A stretch of DNA of 37,328 nucleotides, taken from assembly GCA_002683135.1 (NCBI GenBank), contig NYSS01000011.1, positions 3,947 through 41,274 on the forward strand. Reading direction: 5' to 3'. The first letter of the stretch is position 1; every line of letters starts with the position of its first letter. Positions 8,429 to 17,327 of this stretch are shown piece by piece. This DNA comes from Planctomycetota bacterium. Its GTDB lineage: Bacteria > Planctomycetota > GCA-002687715. The translations under genes and the position numbers were made by a program. The notes beneath the pieces are model-generated. The model did not search any database. It was not told the origin of the DNA and saw only the letters and a program-made list of their open reading frames with translations.

Positions 8429-9859
8429 ATGACAAGAAGTCACGTTGCGGCCGCTCTGGCCCTCGCGCTCCTGTTCGGAGCGCTGGCCCCGGCCCAGGAC
8501 CTCATCCGGCTGAAGACTGGAGCAGTCCTGGAGGGGGCGATCATCGAGCAGGACGAGAAGTCGGTCACCATCGCGTTTGACGGCGGGAGCATGGAGCTCA
8601 GCCGGGGACAGATTGCGGAGATCAAGGTGGCCCGTGATCCAGGTCGCGCTGCGGCCAAGAAGTCTCTGCTGACGCTCTCGCGGTTCTCCGACCACGACAG
8701 CTTCCATTTCCTCTACCGCAACGGAAAGCGGGTCGGCTACCGCACCATCTCCATGCGCCGGGAGGCCCGGGAGGGCGTCCCCGGGTACGCCCTCGACGAC
8801 CGTCTTGTGTTCATGCCGCGTCCAGGCGCGCAGCCGGACGTGGACCTGGCGATCGGCGAGTTCGTGGATGCGGAGTTGAACCCGATCGCGTTCAGCCATC
8901 GCATGTCGAGCGGCCGCTCCGGACGCCTCGTGAGCGGGTCGCGTGAGGGCCAGTCTCTCGTGATGAAGGAGCGTCGGGCGGGTCGGCTCCAGGAGGGGAC
9001 CGCCCTGTTTCGCCGCGAGGTGCAGTTCCCCGGCATGCTCCTGCGCCGCCTCGCTAGTCAGCCTCCCCCCGAGGGCGCCTACCCGATCTTCAGGGTGTTT
9101 CGCCCACGGGACGTGAACTTCGGGCGCGTGGGGATCGAGCGACGGGTTGAGCGGATCACTCTGCGTGGGCGTATTCGTGATGTGCTGGTCTTGCGCCGCC
9201 TCGAGGGCGCGAAGGCGCTCGAGACGTGGCTCGACATGTCCGGTCATATCATTCGTGAAGAGCTCGGGTCGACGCGCCTCGTGTCGCTCAGCGCTCCGAA
9301 GCTGGAGGTCATGGGCTATGCCCGCGGCGACGACGTCCCGGAAGGGCAGGACTTAGGGCTGGAGTTCATACATGAACCAACCGGCTTTCGGGCTCTGAGG
9401 CCGGATCTGGCCTGGGAGGTCACCCCGGGGGAGACCAGGGGTGTTGTCGTGTCCATGCTTCGCCCGGGCTTGCGGGCGACCGTCGACGTCCTCCACCTCG
9501 ATGACGTCGCGGCTGATGCGACCGAGGAAGGGGTCGCCATGAAGGTCATCGCCTGCATGGAGCGACACTCCGAGGGTCTGCGCGTCGAGGGGCCGCACCC
9601 CACTCGGATCGGGGATAGCAAGGGGCTGCGGTTCGAGGCTGAGTGCGTGCGGCGGGGCACCCTCGTGCGTACGCTGGCCGCGATCCTCCTCGACGACCGC
9701 GGGCACGCGTTCGTCATCTTGTGCGCCGCCCCCGAGGCGCAGTTTTACAAGGCCCATCCCGCGTTCATCGAGATGCTCGAGGCCGTTCGGGTCCTGGGCG
9801 CGACGACCGCTCGGTTGGACCCCTTCGACGCCGCCGATGCGGATGTGGGCGGCAAGTAG
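8429..9859 (+). CDS. Secreted protein of unknown function with N-terminal small beta-barrel
   Basis: The protein has 476 residues from the chosen ATG, which has GGAG about 10 bases upstream. The frame is open further 5', but this start places a clean signal peptide first (MTRSHVAAALALALLFGALAPA, with QDL following). Residues about 25-65 (LIRLKTGAVLEGAIIEQD ... SRGQIAEIK) look like the small Sm-like barrel common at the N-terminus of secreted planctomycete proteins. The rest is mainly beta, with a segment like the family that compares substrate display and lipoprotein processing unresolved. No catalytic motif was seen. It stands convergent with the HEAT-repeat gene, with 6 bases between the stops. 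I do not recognise its function. Confidence 0.75.
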   Translation: MTRSHVAAALALALLFGALAPAQDLIRLKTGAVLEGAIIEQDEKSVTIAFDGGSMELSRGQIAEIKVARDPGRAAAKKSLLTLSRFSDHDSFHFLYRNGKRVGYRTISMRREAREGVPGYALDDRLVFMPRPGAQPDVDLAIGEFVDAELNPIAFSHRMSSGRSGRLVSGSREGQSLVMKERRAGRLQEGTALFRREVQFPGMLLRRLASQPPPEGAYPIFRVFRPRDVNFGRVGIERRVERITLRGRIRDVLVLRRLEGAKALETWLDMSGHIIREELGSTRLVSLSAPKLEVMGYARGDDVPEGQDLGLEFIHEPTGFRALRPDLAWEVTPGETRGVVVSMLRPGLRATVDVLHLDDVAADATEEGVAMKVIACMERHSEGLRVEGPHPTRIGDSKGLRFEAECVRRGTLVRTLAAILLDDRGHAFVILCAAPEAQFYKAHPAFIEMLEAVRVLGATTARLDPFDAADADVGGK

Positions 9860-9865
9860 GGAACG

Positions 9866-11185
9866 CTATTTCCCGTCGCCGGGCTGGTCGACGAACAGGG
9901 GCGCCCACTTTGGTTGCGCGCGCATGCGCTCGAAGGCAGGGTCGTCGTCGAAGTTGTTAAAGCGCGTGTAGCCCGCCTTCCTGAGCTCTGAAGCGGCCTT
10001 GTCGAAGTCACTGGATCGGGCGTAGCACCTGGCGATGGCGATGTGGTACTGGTACTTGCGGGCCGGGCTCGCTGCGGCCAGCGCGCGCCGGTAGTACACG
10101 CTGGCGTCGTCGTAGTCGTGGAGTTCGTAGTACGCATCCGCTGCCGTGCGTTGCAGGTTCGCGTTACTCCGTTCTCCGTCGGCGGTGCGCTTGAGCGGAT
10201 CGACCAGGTGGCGGGCGCCGTCCTTGGTCCCGAGGCGCACCATGATGCGAGCGGCTGCCTCGCGCAGGTCACGATCGACCGTCATGGTCTTCACGAGTCG
10301 AAAGAGGGGCAGCTTGGATGACTCCTTCGACGCCACTCGTTTGAGTGAGAACAGCGCCGCCCGGATGATCTCCATGTCCTCGCCCTCGAGGGAATCATGG
10401 AGGAGCCTTCGGACCTCTGTGTTCTTGTCGTATCGCCCGAAGGCCCGAAGGACCGCGAGGCGCAAGACCATGGGCGTATCCCGGTCCGGGGCGAGTTTGC
10501 GAATCAGCCGGGCGTCGGCGCGCGGGTCATCCTGAGTGATCGCCAGCGCGGCCACGGCGCGGGCCTTCAATTCGGGGGCGGCCGCGTTCTCGAGCTTCGC
10601 GCGGGCTAGGGCGGCGGCTTCGGGGCACTTGAGGCGGGCGGTCGCGATGAGGGCTGCGCCCATGACCTTGTCTGATCGCGTCGTTCTGGCGAGGGCGACG
10701 AGCGCTTCGCGGACTTCCGCTGTTGAAGCGGAGATGAACCCGATGCCCTGGACGCAGACCATGTCGAGGTAATCATCGCCGCTGCCGATGAGCTTGGACA
10801 GCCCCGTCGCCGCTTCCGCTGACGCCGATAAGGTCAGGACGTCGACGAGATGGGCGCGAAGGTCGGGAGCCTCTGCGGACTTCAGGATGATCTCGATGAA
10901 GCGTTCGGGGAACACGCTTGCCCAGGGCGCGAGCCCCTTGCGGATCTCCTCCGCCGCTTCGGTGTCGGCGTTCGCAGGGGTGTCACGGAGGACGCTCAGC
11001 CCGTCGTCGAGCTGGTCCTGAAAGACGGTCTCCATCTTCTGGACCTCCGCGCGTGCGCGCGCGCGCAGGGCTTCGATCGTCAGGCGTTCCTGGGCCCCTC
11101 CCTCTCCTGTTCCCCCGCTACCCTGCGCCGCGAGCATGCTGCAGATGGCTGCGAGGAGGGGGATGGAGCTGAGGCTGCGGATCAT
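9866..11185 (-). CDS. Secreted HEAT/TPR-repeat protein
   Basis: The protein has 439 residues from the ATG at 11185, chosen because it begins a signal peptide (MIRSLSSIPLLAAICSMLAAQ). The longer open frame upstream runs into the lat gene without a signal. After a low-complexity Gly-rich linker, residues about 60-330 are alpha-helical HEAT-like repeats (for example ALVALARTTRSDKVMGAALIATA and VLRLAVLRAFG). The C-terminal 100 residues form TPR-like pairs (ADAYYELHDYDDASVYYRRAL, IARCYARSSDFDKAASEL). This is a protein-binding scaffold on the outer side of the membrane. No enzyme motif is present. It begins 10 bases after the lat stop and may be read through from lat. Confidence 0.78.
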   Translation of the reverse strand: MIRSLSSIPLLAAICSMLAAQGSGGTGEGGAQERLTIEALRARARAEVQKMETVFQDQLDDGLSVLRDTPANADTEAAEEIRKGLAPWASVFPERFIEIILKSAEAPDLRAHLVDVLTLSASAEAATGLSKLIGSGDDYLDMVCVQGIGFISASTAEVREALVALARTTRSDKVMGAALIATARLKCPEAAALARAKLENAAAPELKARAVAALAITQDDPRADARLIRKLAPDRDTPMVLRLAVLRAFGRYDKNTEVRRLLHDSLEGEDMEIIRAALFSLKRVASKESSKLPLFRLVKTMTVDRDLREAAARIMVRLGTKDGARHLVDPLKRTADGERSNANLQRTAADAYYELHDYDDASVYYRRALAAASPARKYQYHIAIARCYARSSDFDKAASELRKAGYTRFNNFDDDPAFERMRAQPKWAPLFVDQPGDGK

Positions 11186-11195
11186 GGAGGGTATC

Positions 11196-12533
11196 TCAGG
11201 TGCTCTGCAGGGCTCGGTCGATTCGCGTGACGGCCTCGTCGACGTGGGCACGGGTGAAGTCCAGGACGGGACGGAACCGCAGGCTGCGCTGTCCCGACGC
11301 CAGCATGATGACCTTTTGCTCCGAGAGGAGGTTCTGCCGGACGCGCTCGCGAACCGCGTCGTTCGGGAGATCGAAGGCGCACATCAGCCCGCGTCCGCGG
11401 ACATTGTCGACGTCCGGGTGTGCGGCCGCCAGCTCCGTGAGGCGCTCGAGTGCGTAATCGCCTACTTCCTTCACGCTGTCGAGGAGCTGGTGTTCCGTAA
11501 TCAGCTGGATATAGCGCTCCGATCGGACCATGTCGACCAGGTTCCCACCCCACGTGGAGTTGATGCGGCTGGAAACCTCGAAGACCGAGTCGACCTCGTT
11601 GAGACGATCGGTGGCGGCGACCCCACATACCTGGGTCTTCTTGCCGAACGCGAAGATATCCGGCTCGACGCCCATGTCCTCGAAGGCCCACCACCGTCCG
11701 GTCAGCCCCATCCCCGTCTGGACCTCGTCGAAGATGAGGATGAACTCCTCCTCGTCAGCGAGCGCGCGCAGCTGCTTGAAGAACTCGGGACGGAAGTGCA
11801 CGTCACCGCCCTCGCCCTGAATGGTCTCGATGATGAGGCAGGCGACGTCGTGGGGGTTGGCCTGGATGGCGGCCTTGATGTCCGCCAGGCTGCGTTCTTC
11901 CGCGGCCTCCACAGCTTCACTGGCCGCGGCGTCGACGGGAAAGTGGAGACCGGGCGCGTCGATGCGGGGCCAGTCGAACTGCGGGAAGTACTGGGTCTTG
12001 TTGGGGTCGAATGTGTTGGTGAGGGAGAGCGTGTATCCCGACCGACCGTGGAACGCCCACTTAAAGTGGATGACCTTGGTCCCCAGCGATTGAGCGCGGC
12101 CGGCGGCGAGGTTCTTGCGGACCTTCCAGTCGAAGGCGGCCTTGAGGGCGTTCTCGACGGCCAGCGCGCCGCCCTCGATGAAGAAGAGGTGTTTGAACGC
12201 GGGCGGTAGGGTCGTGGAGAAGCTCTGCGTGAAGTCGGCCATCGCCTGGGTGTAGATATCCGAGTTCGTCGGCTTGATGTGGGCCGCTTGGGTCAGCTTC
12301 GCGAGATAGGTCTCGTCAGCGAGACCGGGGTGGTTGAAGCCGATGGGCAGGCTGGCAAAGAAGCTGAAAAGGTCCAGATACTCGGTCCCGTCTCGTGCGT
12401 CGACCATCCAGGCATCGTGGCTACCGGCCGGATCGAAGATGACGTCCAGCCCGTCCGCGAGGATGACCTCGTCGAGGGACGCCTTGACTTGATTGGGGTC
12501 GGTGCGGAACCAGGAGTGTGTATCGAGTGGCAT
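11196..12533 (-). CDS. lat: L-lysine 6-aminotransferase
   Basis: The protein has 445 residues. It is a class III PLP aminotransferase matching lysine epsilon-aminotransferase (EC 2.6.1.36), which transfers the side-chain amino group of lysine to 2-oxoglutarate to give 2-aminoadipate 6-semialdehyde (cyclising to piperideine-6-carboxylate). Family-specific segments are FDEVQTGMGLTGRWWAFE (with the PLP Asp), FGKKTQVCG with the Schiff-base lysine, SRINSTWGGNLVDMVR, and RGRGLMCAFDLP near the C-terminus. These also occur in the mycobacterial enzyme. No piperideine-6-carboxylate dehydrogenase, beta-lactam or saccharopine genes are adjacent, so pathway context is missing. Lysine catabolism or compatible-solute use are possibilities. 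It is divergent from serA across 133 bases. Confidence 0.93.
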   Translation of the reverse strand: MPLDTHSWFRTDPNQVKASLDEVILADGLDVIFDPAGSHDAWMVDARDGTEYLDLFSFFASLPIGFNHPGLADETYLAKLTQAAHIKPTNSDIYTQAMADFTQSFSTTLPPAFKHLFFIEGGALAVENALKAAFDWKVRKNLAAGRAQSLGTKVIHFKWAFHGRSGYTLSLTNTFDPNKTQYFPQFDWPRIDAPGLHFPVDAAASEAVEAAEERSLADIKAAIQANPHDVACLIIETIQGEGGDVHFRPEFFKQLRALADEEEFILIFDEVQTGMGLTGRWWAFEDMGVEPDIFAFGKKTQVCGVAATDRLNEVDSVFEVSSRINSTWGGNLVDMVRSERYIQLITEHQLLDSVKEVGDYALERLTELAAAHPDVDNVRGRGLMCAFDLPNDAVRERVRQNLLSEQKVIMLASGQRSLRFRPVLDFTRAHVDEAVTRIDRALQST

Positions 12534-12666
12534 GGCAGAGAGTCTCCCGCTGGCCCTGAGCGTAGCAAGGCCCTGCGAGCGCCACCAAGGTGGGTCCTTT
12601 TTCGGGCCTTCAGGGATCTGACGCCTGGAGCTTGATCACGGGGCACCGGCGTCGGAAGATCCAGAC

Positions 12667-14259
12667 ATGCCTACGGATCGCCCCTGTGCCCTCGTCGCTG
12701 ATTCCCTCGACCCTGACCAACTGAAGCCGCTTCGCGATCTCGGTGTCGAGATCCTGGATCGGGCTGGCATCTCTGCCGAGCAACTGGCTCTTGAGATAGG
12801 CCCCTGCCAGGCGCTCCTGGTGCGGAGCCGGACGAAGGTGACGCCGGATCTGCTGGCCCGGGCGCCGGCGTTGCGCGTGATCGGTAGGGCCGGCACCGGC
12901 GTGGACAATATTGACATCGAAGCGGCCACCCGATCCGGGGTGGTGGTGATGAACGTCCCCGGCGGCAACGCCGTGGCCGCGGCGGAGCATACGATCGCGC
13001 TGATGACGGCCCTAGCCCGCAGCGTTCCTCAGGCCGCCGCGAGCCTCCGGGCCGGGAGGTGGGATCGCAAGCTGTATCAAGGGACCGAGCTCACCGGCAA
13101 GACCTTGGGGGTGGTCGGACTCGGTCGCATCGGGCGCGAAGTCGCGTATCGTGCTCGGGGCATGCGCATGCGGGTGCTCGCGTACGATCCGCTGACGACC
13201 GCAGAGGTCGCTGAGGATCTGGGCATCGAGTTGCGGCCGCTCGACGAGCTCGTGAAGGAGATCGATTTTCTTACCCTGCACGTGCCGCTCTCTGATGCCA
13301 CCCGTCACCTGGTCGACGCTGGGCTCCTGGCGTCGGCGAAGCCGGGGCTGAGGGTCCTCAACGTTGCCCGCGGCGGTATCGTCGACGAAGCCGCGCTCCT
13401 GGAGTCTATTGAGGCCGGGCATGTGGCTGGAGCGGCGCTCGACGTGTTCGAGTCCGAGCCTCCCGAGGGGAGCGCGCTGGTCGCACATCCCGCGGTCATC
13501 TCGACGCCGCACCTGGGCGCGAGCACGGCTGAAGCCCAGGCCGGCGTCGCGCACGCGGTCGCTTCACAGGTCGGTCGCTATCTGACCGAGGGGGTGATAG
13601 AGAACGCGGTCAATGTGGTCGGCCTTGATCCTGCGCTCAGGGAGCAGGTCCAGCCGTGGGCGGATCTCGCGCGGCGTCTTGGCTGGCTCGCGTCAGCGTT
13701 GTCGGGGGACGGGATTCACCAAGTCGATCTGACGATGGTCGGGGAGATCGCGTCGTCCTGCCCGCAAGAGGCGTTGACCACCGAGGTGTTGATGGGGCTG
13801 CTGAATCGCTTCGCGGGCGATCGCGTGAATCCCGTCAACGCCGCGCTGTTCGCCGAGGAGCGGGGTATCCGCCTCTCGTCAGCGCAGCGACCGGCCCACA
13901 AGTCGTTCCAGTCGTTGTTGCGGGTCCAGGTCCAACATGGCGATGGCAGCTTGAACCTCGCGGGCACCCTCTTCGGCACCCACAATTTGCGAGTGGTCCG
14001 CGCCTTCGGTTTCAACATAGACGCGATCCCCGAAGGCCCGATGCTCTGGTGCGCCAACAGGGATGCCCCGGGCATCATCGGCCACCTGGGTACGGTGCTG
14101 GCCGACGAGGGGATCAACATCGCGAACATGAGCGTCGGCCGCAACAGCGAAACCGGCGAGGCCCTGGCGGTGCTGAACCTGGATGCGGAGCCGTCGGACA
14201 CAGCCCTCGCGGCCCTCACGTCATGCGACGGCATCCACTGGGTCCGCTTGGTTACGTAG
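12667..14259 (+). CDS. serA: D-3-phosphoglycerate dehydrogenase
   Basis: The protein has 530 residues, the standard length for the long form with both an ASB (intervening) and a C-terminal ACT domain. It oxidises 3-phosphoglycerate to 3-phosphohydroxypyruvate with NAD+, the first step of serine synthesis. Visible marks are the NAD Rossmann motif GLGRIGREVA, the catalytic Arg in NVARGGIVDE, the Glu in ALDVFESEPP, and the His in STPHLGAST. The ACT domain starts at ANRDAPGIIGHLGTVL and probably binds serine as feedback inhibitor. A GGAAG ribosome site precedes the ATG by about 8 bases. With the SHMT-like enzyme in the same window, serine and one-carbon supply is a recurring theme, although the genes are not adjacent. 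Confidence 0.96.
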   Translation: MPTDRPCALVADSLDPDQLKPLRDLGVEILDRAGISAEQLALEIGPCQALLVRSRTKVTPDLLARAPALRVIGRAGTGVDNIDIEAATRSGVVVMNVPGGNAVAAAEHTIALMTALARSVPQAAASLRAGRWDRKLYQGTELTGKTLGVVGLGRIGREVAYRARGMRMRVLAYDPLTTAEVAEDLGIELRPLDELVKEIDFLTLHVPLSDATRHLVDAGLLASAKPGLRVLNVARGGIVDEAALLESIEAGHVAGAALDVFESEPPEGSALVAHPAVISTPHLGASTAEAQAGVAHAVASQVGRYLTEGVIENAVNVVGLDPALREQVQPWADLARRLGWLASALSGDGIHQVDLTMVGEIASSCPQEALTTEVLMGLLNRFAGDRVNPVNAALFAEERGIRLSSAQRPAHKSFQSLLRVQVQHGDGSLNLAGTLFGTHNLRVVRAFGFNIDAIPEGPMLWCANRDAPGIIGHLGTVLADEGINIANMSVGRNSETGEALAVLNLDAEPSDTALAALTSCDGIHWVRLVT

Positions 14260-14285
14260 CGTTTGAAGGTCCGGATGCGGCCGCT

Positions 14286-14313
14286 GGGCTCGCAGGCCTG
14301 GGCCTTCGAGCCC
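14286..14313. terminator. Hairpin between convergent serA and truncated hemoglobin genes
   Basis: A 7-bp inverted repeat GGGCTCG / CGAGCCC (14286-14292 and 14307-14313) has a further AGGC/GCCT pairing inside. It lies in the 61-base gap between two converging genes, so it could end transcription from both sides. No T-tract follows on either strand, so this is a weak call. Confidence 0.4.
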
Positions 14314-14320
14314 CGTTCGG

Positions 14321-14695
14321 TCAGAGATTGAGGACGTCGTCGTGGGTGGACGCTGCGATCGCCATGGCCTGGCCGACCAGATCTTCAGCGACGCCCATCT
14401 CTTCCAGGGTCCCCTGGAGATGATTGGCGATGGCGATGAAGTGCTCCTCACGCAGGTCGAGGTGGCGGTGACTTTCGCGCATGTCCTTCCCCGTGTATCG
14501 CGCAGGGCCACCGAAGGCGTACGAGAGGAAGGCCCTCTGCTTGCCTCGTTGGCGGTTCATGTCGGTGCCCTCGAAGAAGGAACTGACGAGGTCGTCGGCC
14601 AGGACCTTCTCGTAGAAGACGTCGACGGCCTGCTCCACGGCCTCGCGGCCACCGATACGTTCATACAGCGGTGTTTCCGATGCTCGGTCGCCCAT
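14321..14695 (-). CDS. glbN: Group I truncated hemoglobin
   Basis: The 124-residue protein has the length of a 2/2 truncated hemoglobin. Family marks are LYERIGG at the start, the B10 tyrosine Y28 in FYEKVLADD, the KQRAFLSYAFGGPARYTG region around the E helix, and the proximal F8 histidine, probably H76 in ESHRHLDLREEHF. Such proteins bind O2 or NO and often act in NO dioxygenation or redox sensing in the cytoplasm. The upstream 129 bases separate it from a hybrid histidine kinase on the same strand, so it may have its own promoter or be the last gene of that run. The link to the kinase is inference from position only. Confidence 0.92.
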   Translation of the reverse strand: MGDRASETPLYERIGGREAVEQAVDVFYEKVLADDLVSSFFEGTDMNRQRGKQRAFLSYAFGGPARYTGKDMRESHRHLDLREEHFIAIANHLQGTLEEMGVAEDLVGQAMAIAASTHDDVLNL

Positions 14696-14824
14696 CGGGC
14701 CTCCTTCTTGGCTGGACGTGCTTCATTGTACCGATCGATGCCCGGTTCGTTTGCCGAGAACCGGTCGGGGATCATCTTTGCGCGACGGCGCCGCCGTGGA
14801 CACGTCGCAGCGAAGTTGCTGATC

Positions 14825-16495
14825 TCAACTTCGCTCAGCGGCGACCCGTGCGATGGCTCGTTGCAGATCCTCTACCTGGAACGGCTTGATGAGGGCCGGA
14901 TTCGATACGGATGCCAGGAATGCTCGCGTGGAGTCGTTAACGACGTCGCCCGTGGCGAAGATCACGCGGGCCGCGAGCTCCGGGTTCCTGGCGCTCAGTA
15001 TCTCCAGGAACTCGGTGCCGCGAAGATCAGGGAGGCGGACATCGCAGAGGATCGCGTCGAACGAGTCGGACTCCAGGACCTCGAGGGCTTTCTTGCCGCG
15101 GTCACATGACGTCACCTGATGGTTGTCGAGGGAGAGGATGACCTCGTAGGTCTCAAGGATCTCGCGGTCGTCGTCAATGAGGAGGATGCGGAGACCTTCA
15201 CTTGTGGGGAGCTGGTCTCCCTCGGCCGGAGGCGCTGCCTGATCAGTGACGGGCAGCTCGACGACGAACCTTGCGCCGGGCGTGAACGAGGTGTCGAGGT
15301 AGAGGGCGCCGCCCAAATCCATGAGGATGCTCTTGCTGACACTGAGGCCGAGGCCGGTGCCCGATCCTTGCGGTTTCGTGGTCACGAATGGCTCGAAGAT
15401 GGACTTGCGCAACTCTACGGGTACCCCGGGGCCCTGATCTTCGACGCTGATCCGGACCACGGCGGTCTCCGGCTGCGGATCTATCTTGGAGGCGGTCGCC
15501 GACACCTGCGCGAGGCGCACGCGGACGAGTCCGGGCTTGCCGTCCTGGGCGGTGGCGTGGCGTGCGTTGGTGATCAGGTTGAGGAACACTTGCGTGAGCC
15601 GCTGAGCGTCTGCCATGACAGCGGGGAGATCGCTCGGCCCCTCGAGATGGACCTGCACCTCACCGACATCGGAGAAGCGGTCGAGTTCGAGCGCGTCCAT
15701 GATTGCATCGGTGACCTGAACCGGGTCGTGCTGGTGTGGCTGCTTGCGAGCGTAGGTCAGCAGGTCATGGACCATGCCCCGACAACGCAGCGCCGAGCGC
15801 AGGATGCGATTTGCCGCTTCGAGGCGGTCGTCCCGCTCCGGGTCGCGGGCCAGCAACTCCGCGAGGCTGATGACGGCCTGCAGCGGTCCCCCGAGTTCGT
15901 GCGCGACGCCGGCGACCAGGCGCCCTACGGCGGCGAGTTTCTCGGATTCGACGAGTTGCTCCGTCTGCTGTTGCACGCACGCATGGAGATGAGCGCGGCT
16001 CGCCGCGAGAGAGACCAGGTCGCCGAGGTGCTCGAGGAGTTTGACTTCGGGGCCTCCGAATACGTCGTCGTTACGTGACGCGAGGTTCCAGCTTCCGAGG
16101 AGCTGACCGTCGGCGAGCAGGGGTACCAGAAGGAGAGAGCGGAATCCTGCCTTCGCGAGGGTCGTCGTGGCCTCGCCCATCGCCCCCTGCTGGACGTCGA
16201 TCAGGGTCGGTTCATGCGCCTCCAACTGGGTGAGAATGGAGGAGGAGTGGTGCGTGAGCACCATCCCTTCGCGCAGGGGCACGACCGGGTCCTCAGGGAC
16301 CGTGCGAATCACCAGCTCCCGTGGATCGCCTTGGGCGAACGCAAACGACGAGTGGACGCTGGGGACGAGTGGCTCCAACTCCTGGGCGCAGAATCGGAGC
16401 AGGCTCGACAGGGTGGGGCCCGCGTCCGGAAGGCCGTCGAGGATGCGCTTCAGGGCGGCGAGCAACCTCGGTTCGAGCGGCGGCGACTCAGCCAT
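14825..16495 (-). CDS. Hybrid sensor histidine kinase (GAF, HisKA, HATPase, receiver)
   Basis: The protein has 556 residues from the ATG at 16495. A GTG four codons upstream (16507) is the alternative, and neither has a clear ribosome site. The order is: a GAF-like sensor (about 25-170), HisKA with the phosphorylated His near 199 in VAHELGGPLQA, an ATPase domain with N box (NLITNARHA), G1 (VEDQGPGVP), F box and G2 (GSGTGLGLS), then a C-terminal receiver with phosphoacceptor Asp near 485 in ILCDVRLPD. The H box reads HELGGPL where HEINNPL or HELRTPL is usual. There are no membrane segments, so it senses a cytoplasmic signal. No partner response regulator or output domain is nearby. It overlaps the end of the XdhC gene by 8 bases. 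Confidence 0.9.
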   Translation of the reverse strand: MAESPPLEPRLLAALKRILDGLPDAGPTLSSLLRFCAQELEPLVPSVHSSFAFAQGDPRELVIRTVPEDPVVPLREGMVLTHHSSSILTQLEAHEPTLIDVQQGAMGEATTTLAKAGFRSLLLVPLLADGQLLGSWNLASRNDDVFGGPEVKLLEHLGDLVSLAASRAHLHACVQQQTEQLVESEKLAAVGRLVAGVAHELGGPLQAVISLAELLARDPERDDRLEAANRILRSALRCRGMVHDLLTYARKQPHQHDPVQVTDAIMDALELDRFSDVGEVQVHLEGPSDLPAVMADAQRLTQVFLNLITNARHATAQDGKPGLVRVRLAQVSATASKIDPQPETAVVRISVEDQGPGVPVELRKSIFEPFVTTKPQGSGTGLGLSVSKSILMDLGGALYLDTSFTPGARFVVELPVTDQAAPPAEGDQLPTSEGLRILLIDDDREILETYEVILSLDNHQVTSCDRGKKALEVLESDSFDAILCDVRLPDLRGTEFLEILSARNPELAARVIFATGDVVNDSTRAFLASVSNPALIKPFQVEDLQRAIARVAAERS

Positions 16496-17273
16496 CTGAA
16501 TGAGCACCGCGACGTGACGCGATCAACTGAGCGATGATCGAGACGGCGATCTCTGGGACCGTCTCCGCGCCGAGGTCGAGGCCAATGGGCATGCGCACGG
16601 TCTCGATGCGCTCTCTGTCGTAGCCCTCCGACGTGAGGTCGTCGATGAACCGCTTGCGCTTGGCCTTGCTGCCGAGAACGCCGATGGATGCTGCGGGCGT
16701 GTCGAGGGCCCACTTCAGCACCGCGTAGTCCTCGGCGTGCCCGCGCGTCATGATCAAGATGGCTGAGCGTTGTCCGACCTTCACTGCGTCGCCGAGGTCG
16801 TCAAGCTCGGTCACGACGAGCTCGTTCGCATCCGGGAACTGCTCGGCGTTCGCGAAGTCCGGACGATCGTCCACCACCGTGACTTCCAGGCCGACGTTCG
16901 CAGCCAGACTGCAGACCGCTTGCCCCACGTGGCCGGCCCCCACGATGACAACCCGCGGTTCTTCCAGCGGTTCGACCATCACGTCCACGATACCACCGCA
17001 CGCGATACCGGTTCGCTCCGCCTCCTCGCCGACGAGGCGGAAGCTGAGTGTCTTAGGCTGTCCCGTATCGATTACGTCCCGTGCTGCGCGGATGACGTCG
17101 GCTTCGACGCACCCGCCGCCTACGGTCCCCGAGTGCCGTCCCTGGAACGTGACCAGCATGCGAGTCGGGACCTTGGCCGGCGTCGAACCCTTGGTCGCGA
17201 CGACGGTCGCGAGCGCGGCGGGGACGCGATCGCGGCGGAGGCGGACGATCTCTTCGAAGATGTCGGACGCCAT
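16488..17273 (-). CDS. XdhC/CoxI family molybdenum-cofactor maturation protein
   Basis: The protein has 261 residues with both family domains. The N-terminal XdhC/CoxI part contains GSTPAKVPTRM, GTVGGGCVEA and GIACGG. The C-terminal Rossmann domain contains VVIVGAGHVGQAV and VVDDRPDFAN, then GVLGSKAKRKRF. Members bind molybdenum cofactor and help sulfurate or insert it into xanthine dehydrogenase or CO dehydrogenase-type enzymes. No molybdoenzyme subunit is encoded in this window, so the client is elsewhere. Its last 8 bases overlap the start of the hybrid kinase, implying joint expression. It is the first gene of this minus-strand run, 54 bases after the stop of the metalloprotein gene's opposite flank. 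Confidence 0.9.
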   Translation of the reverse strand: MASDIFEEIVRLRRDRVPAALATVVATKGSTPAKVPTRMLVTFQGRHSGTVGGGCVEADVIRAARDVIDTGQPKTLSFRLVGEEAERTGIACGGIVDVMVEPLEEPRVVIVGAGHVGQAVCSLAANVGLEVTVVDDRPDFANAEQFPDANELVVTELDDLGDAVKVGQRSAILIMTRGHAEDYAVLKWALDTPAASIGVLGSKAKRKRFIDDLTSEGYDRERIETVRMPIGLDLGAETVPEIAVSIIAQLIASRRGAHSDG

Positions 17274-17327
17274 GGGAGCGTCACCGTCCTGTCGGTTGTG
17301 GATGGCGCATCGCGAATCGGGGGGGCG

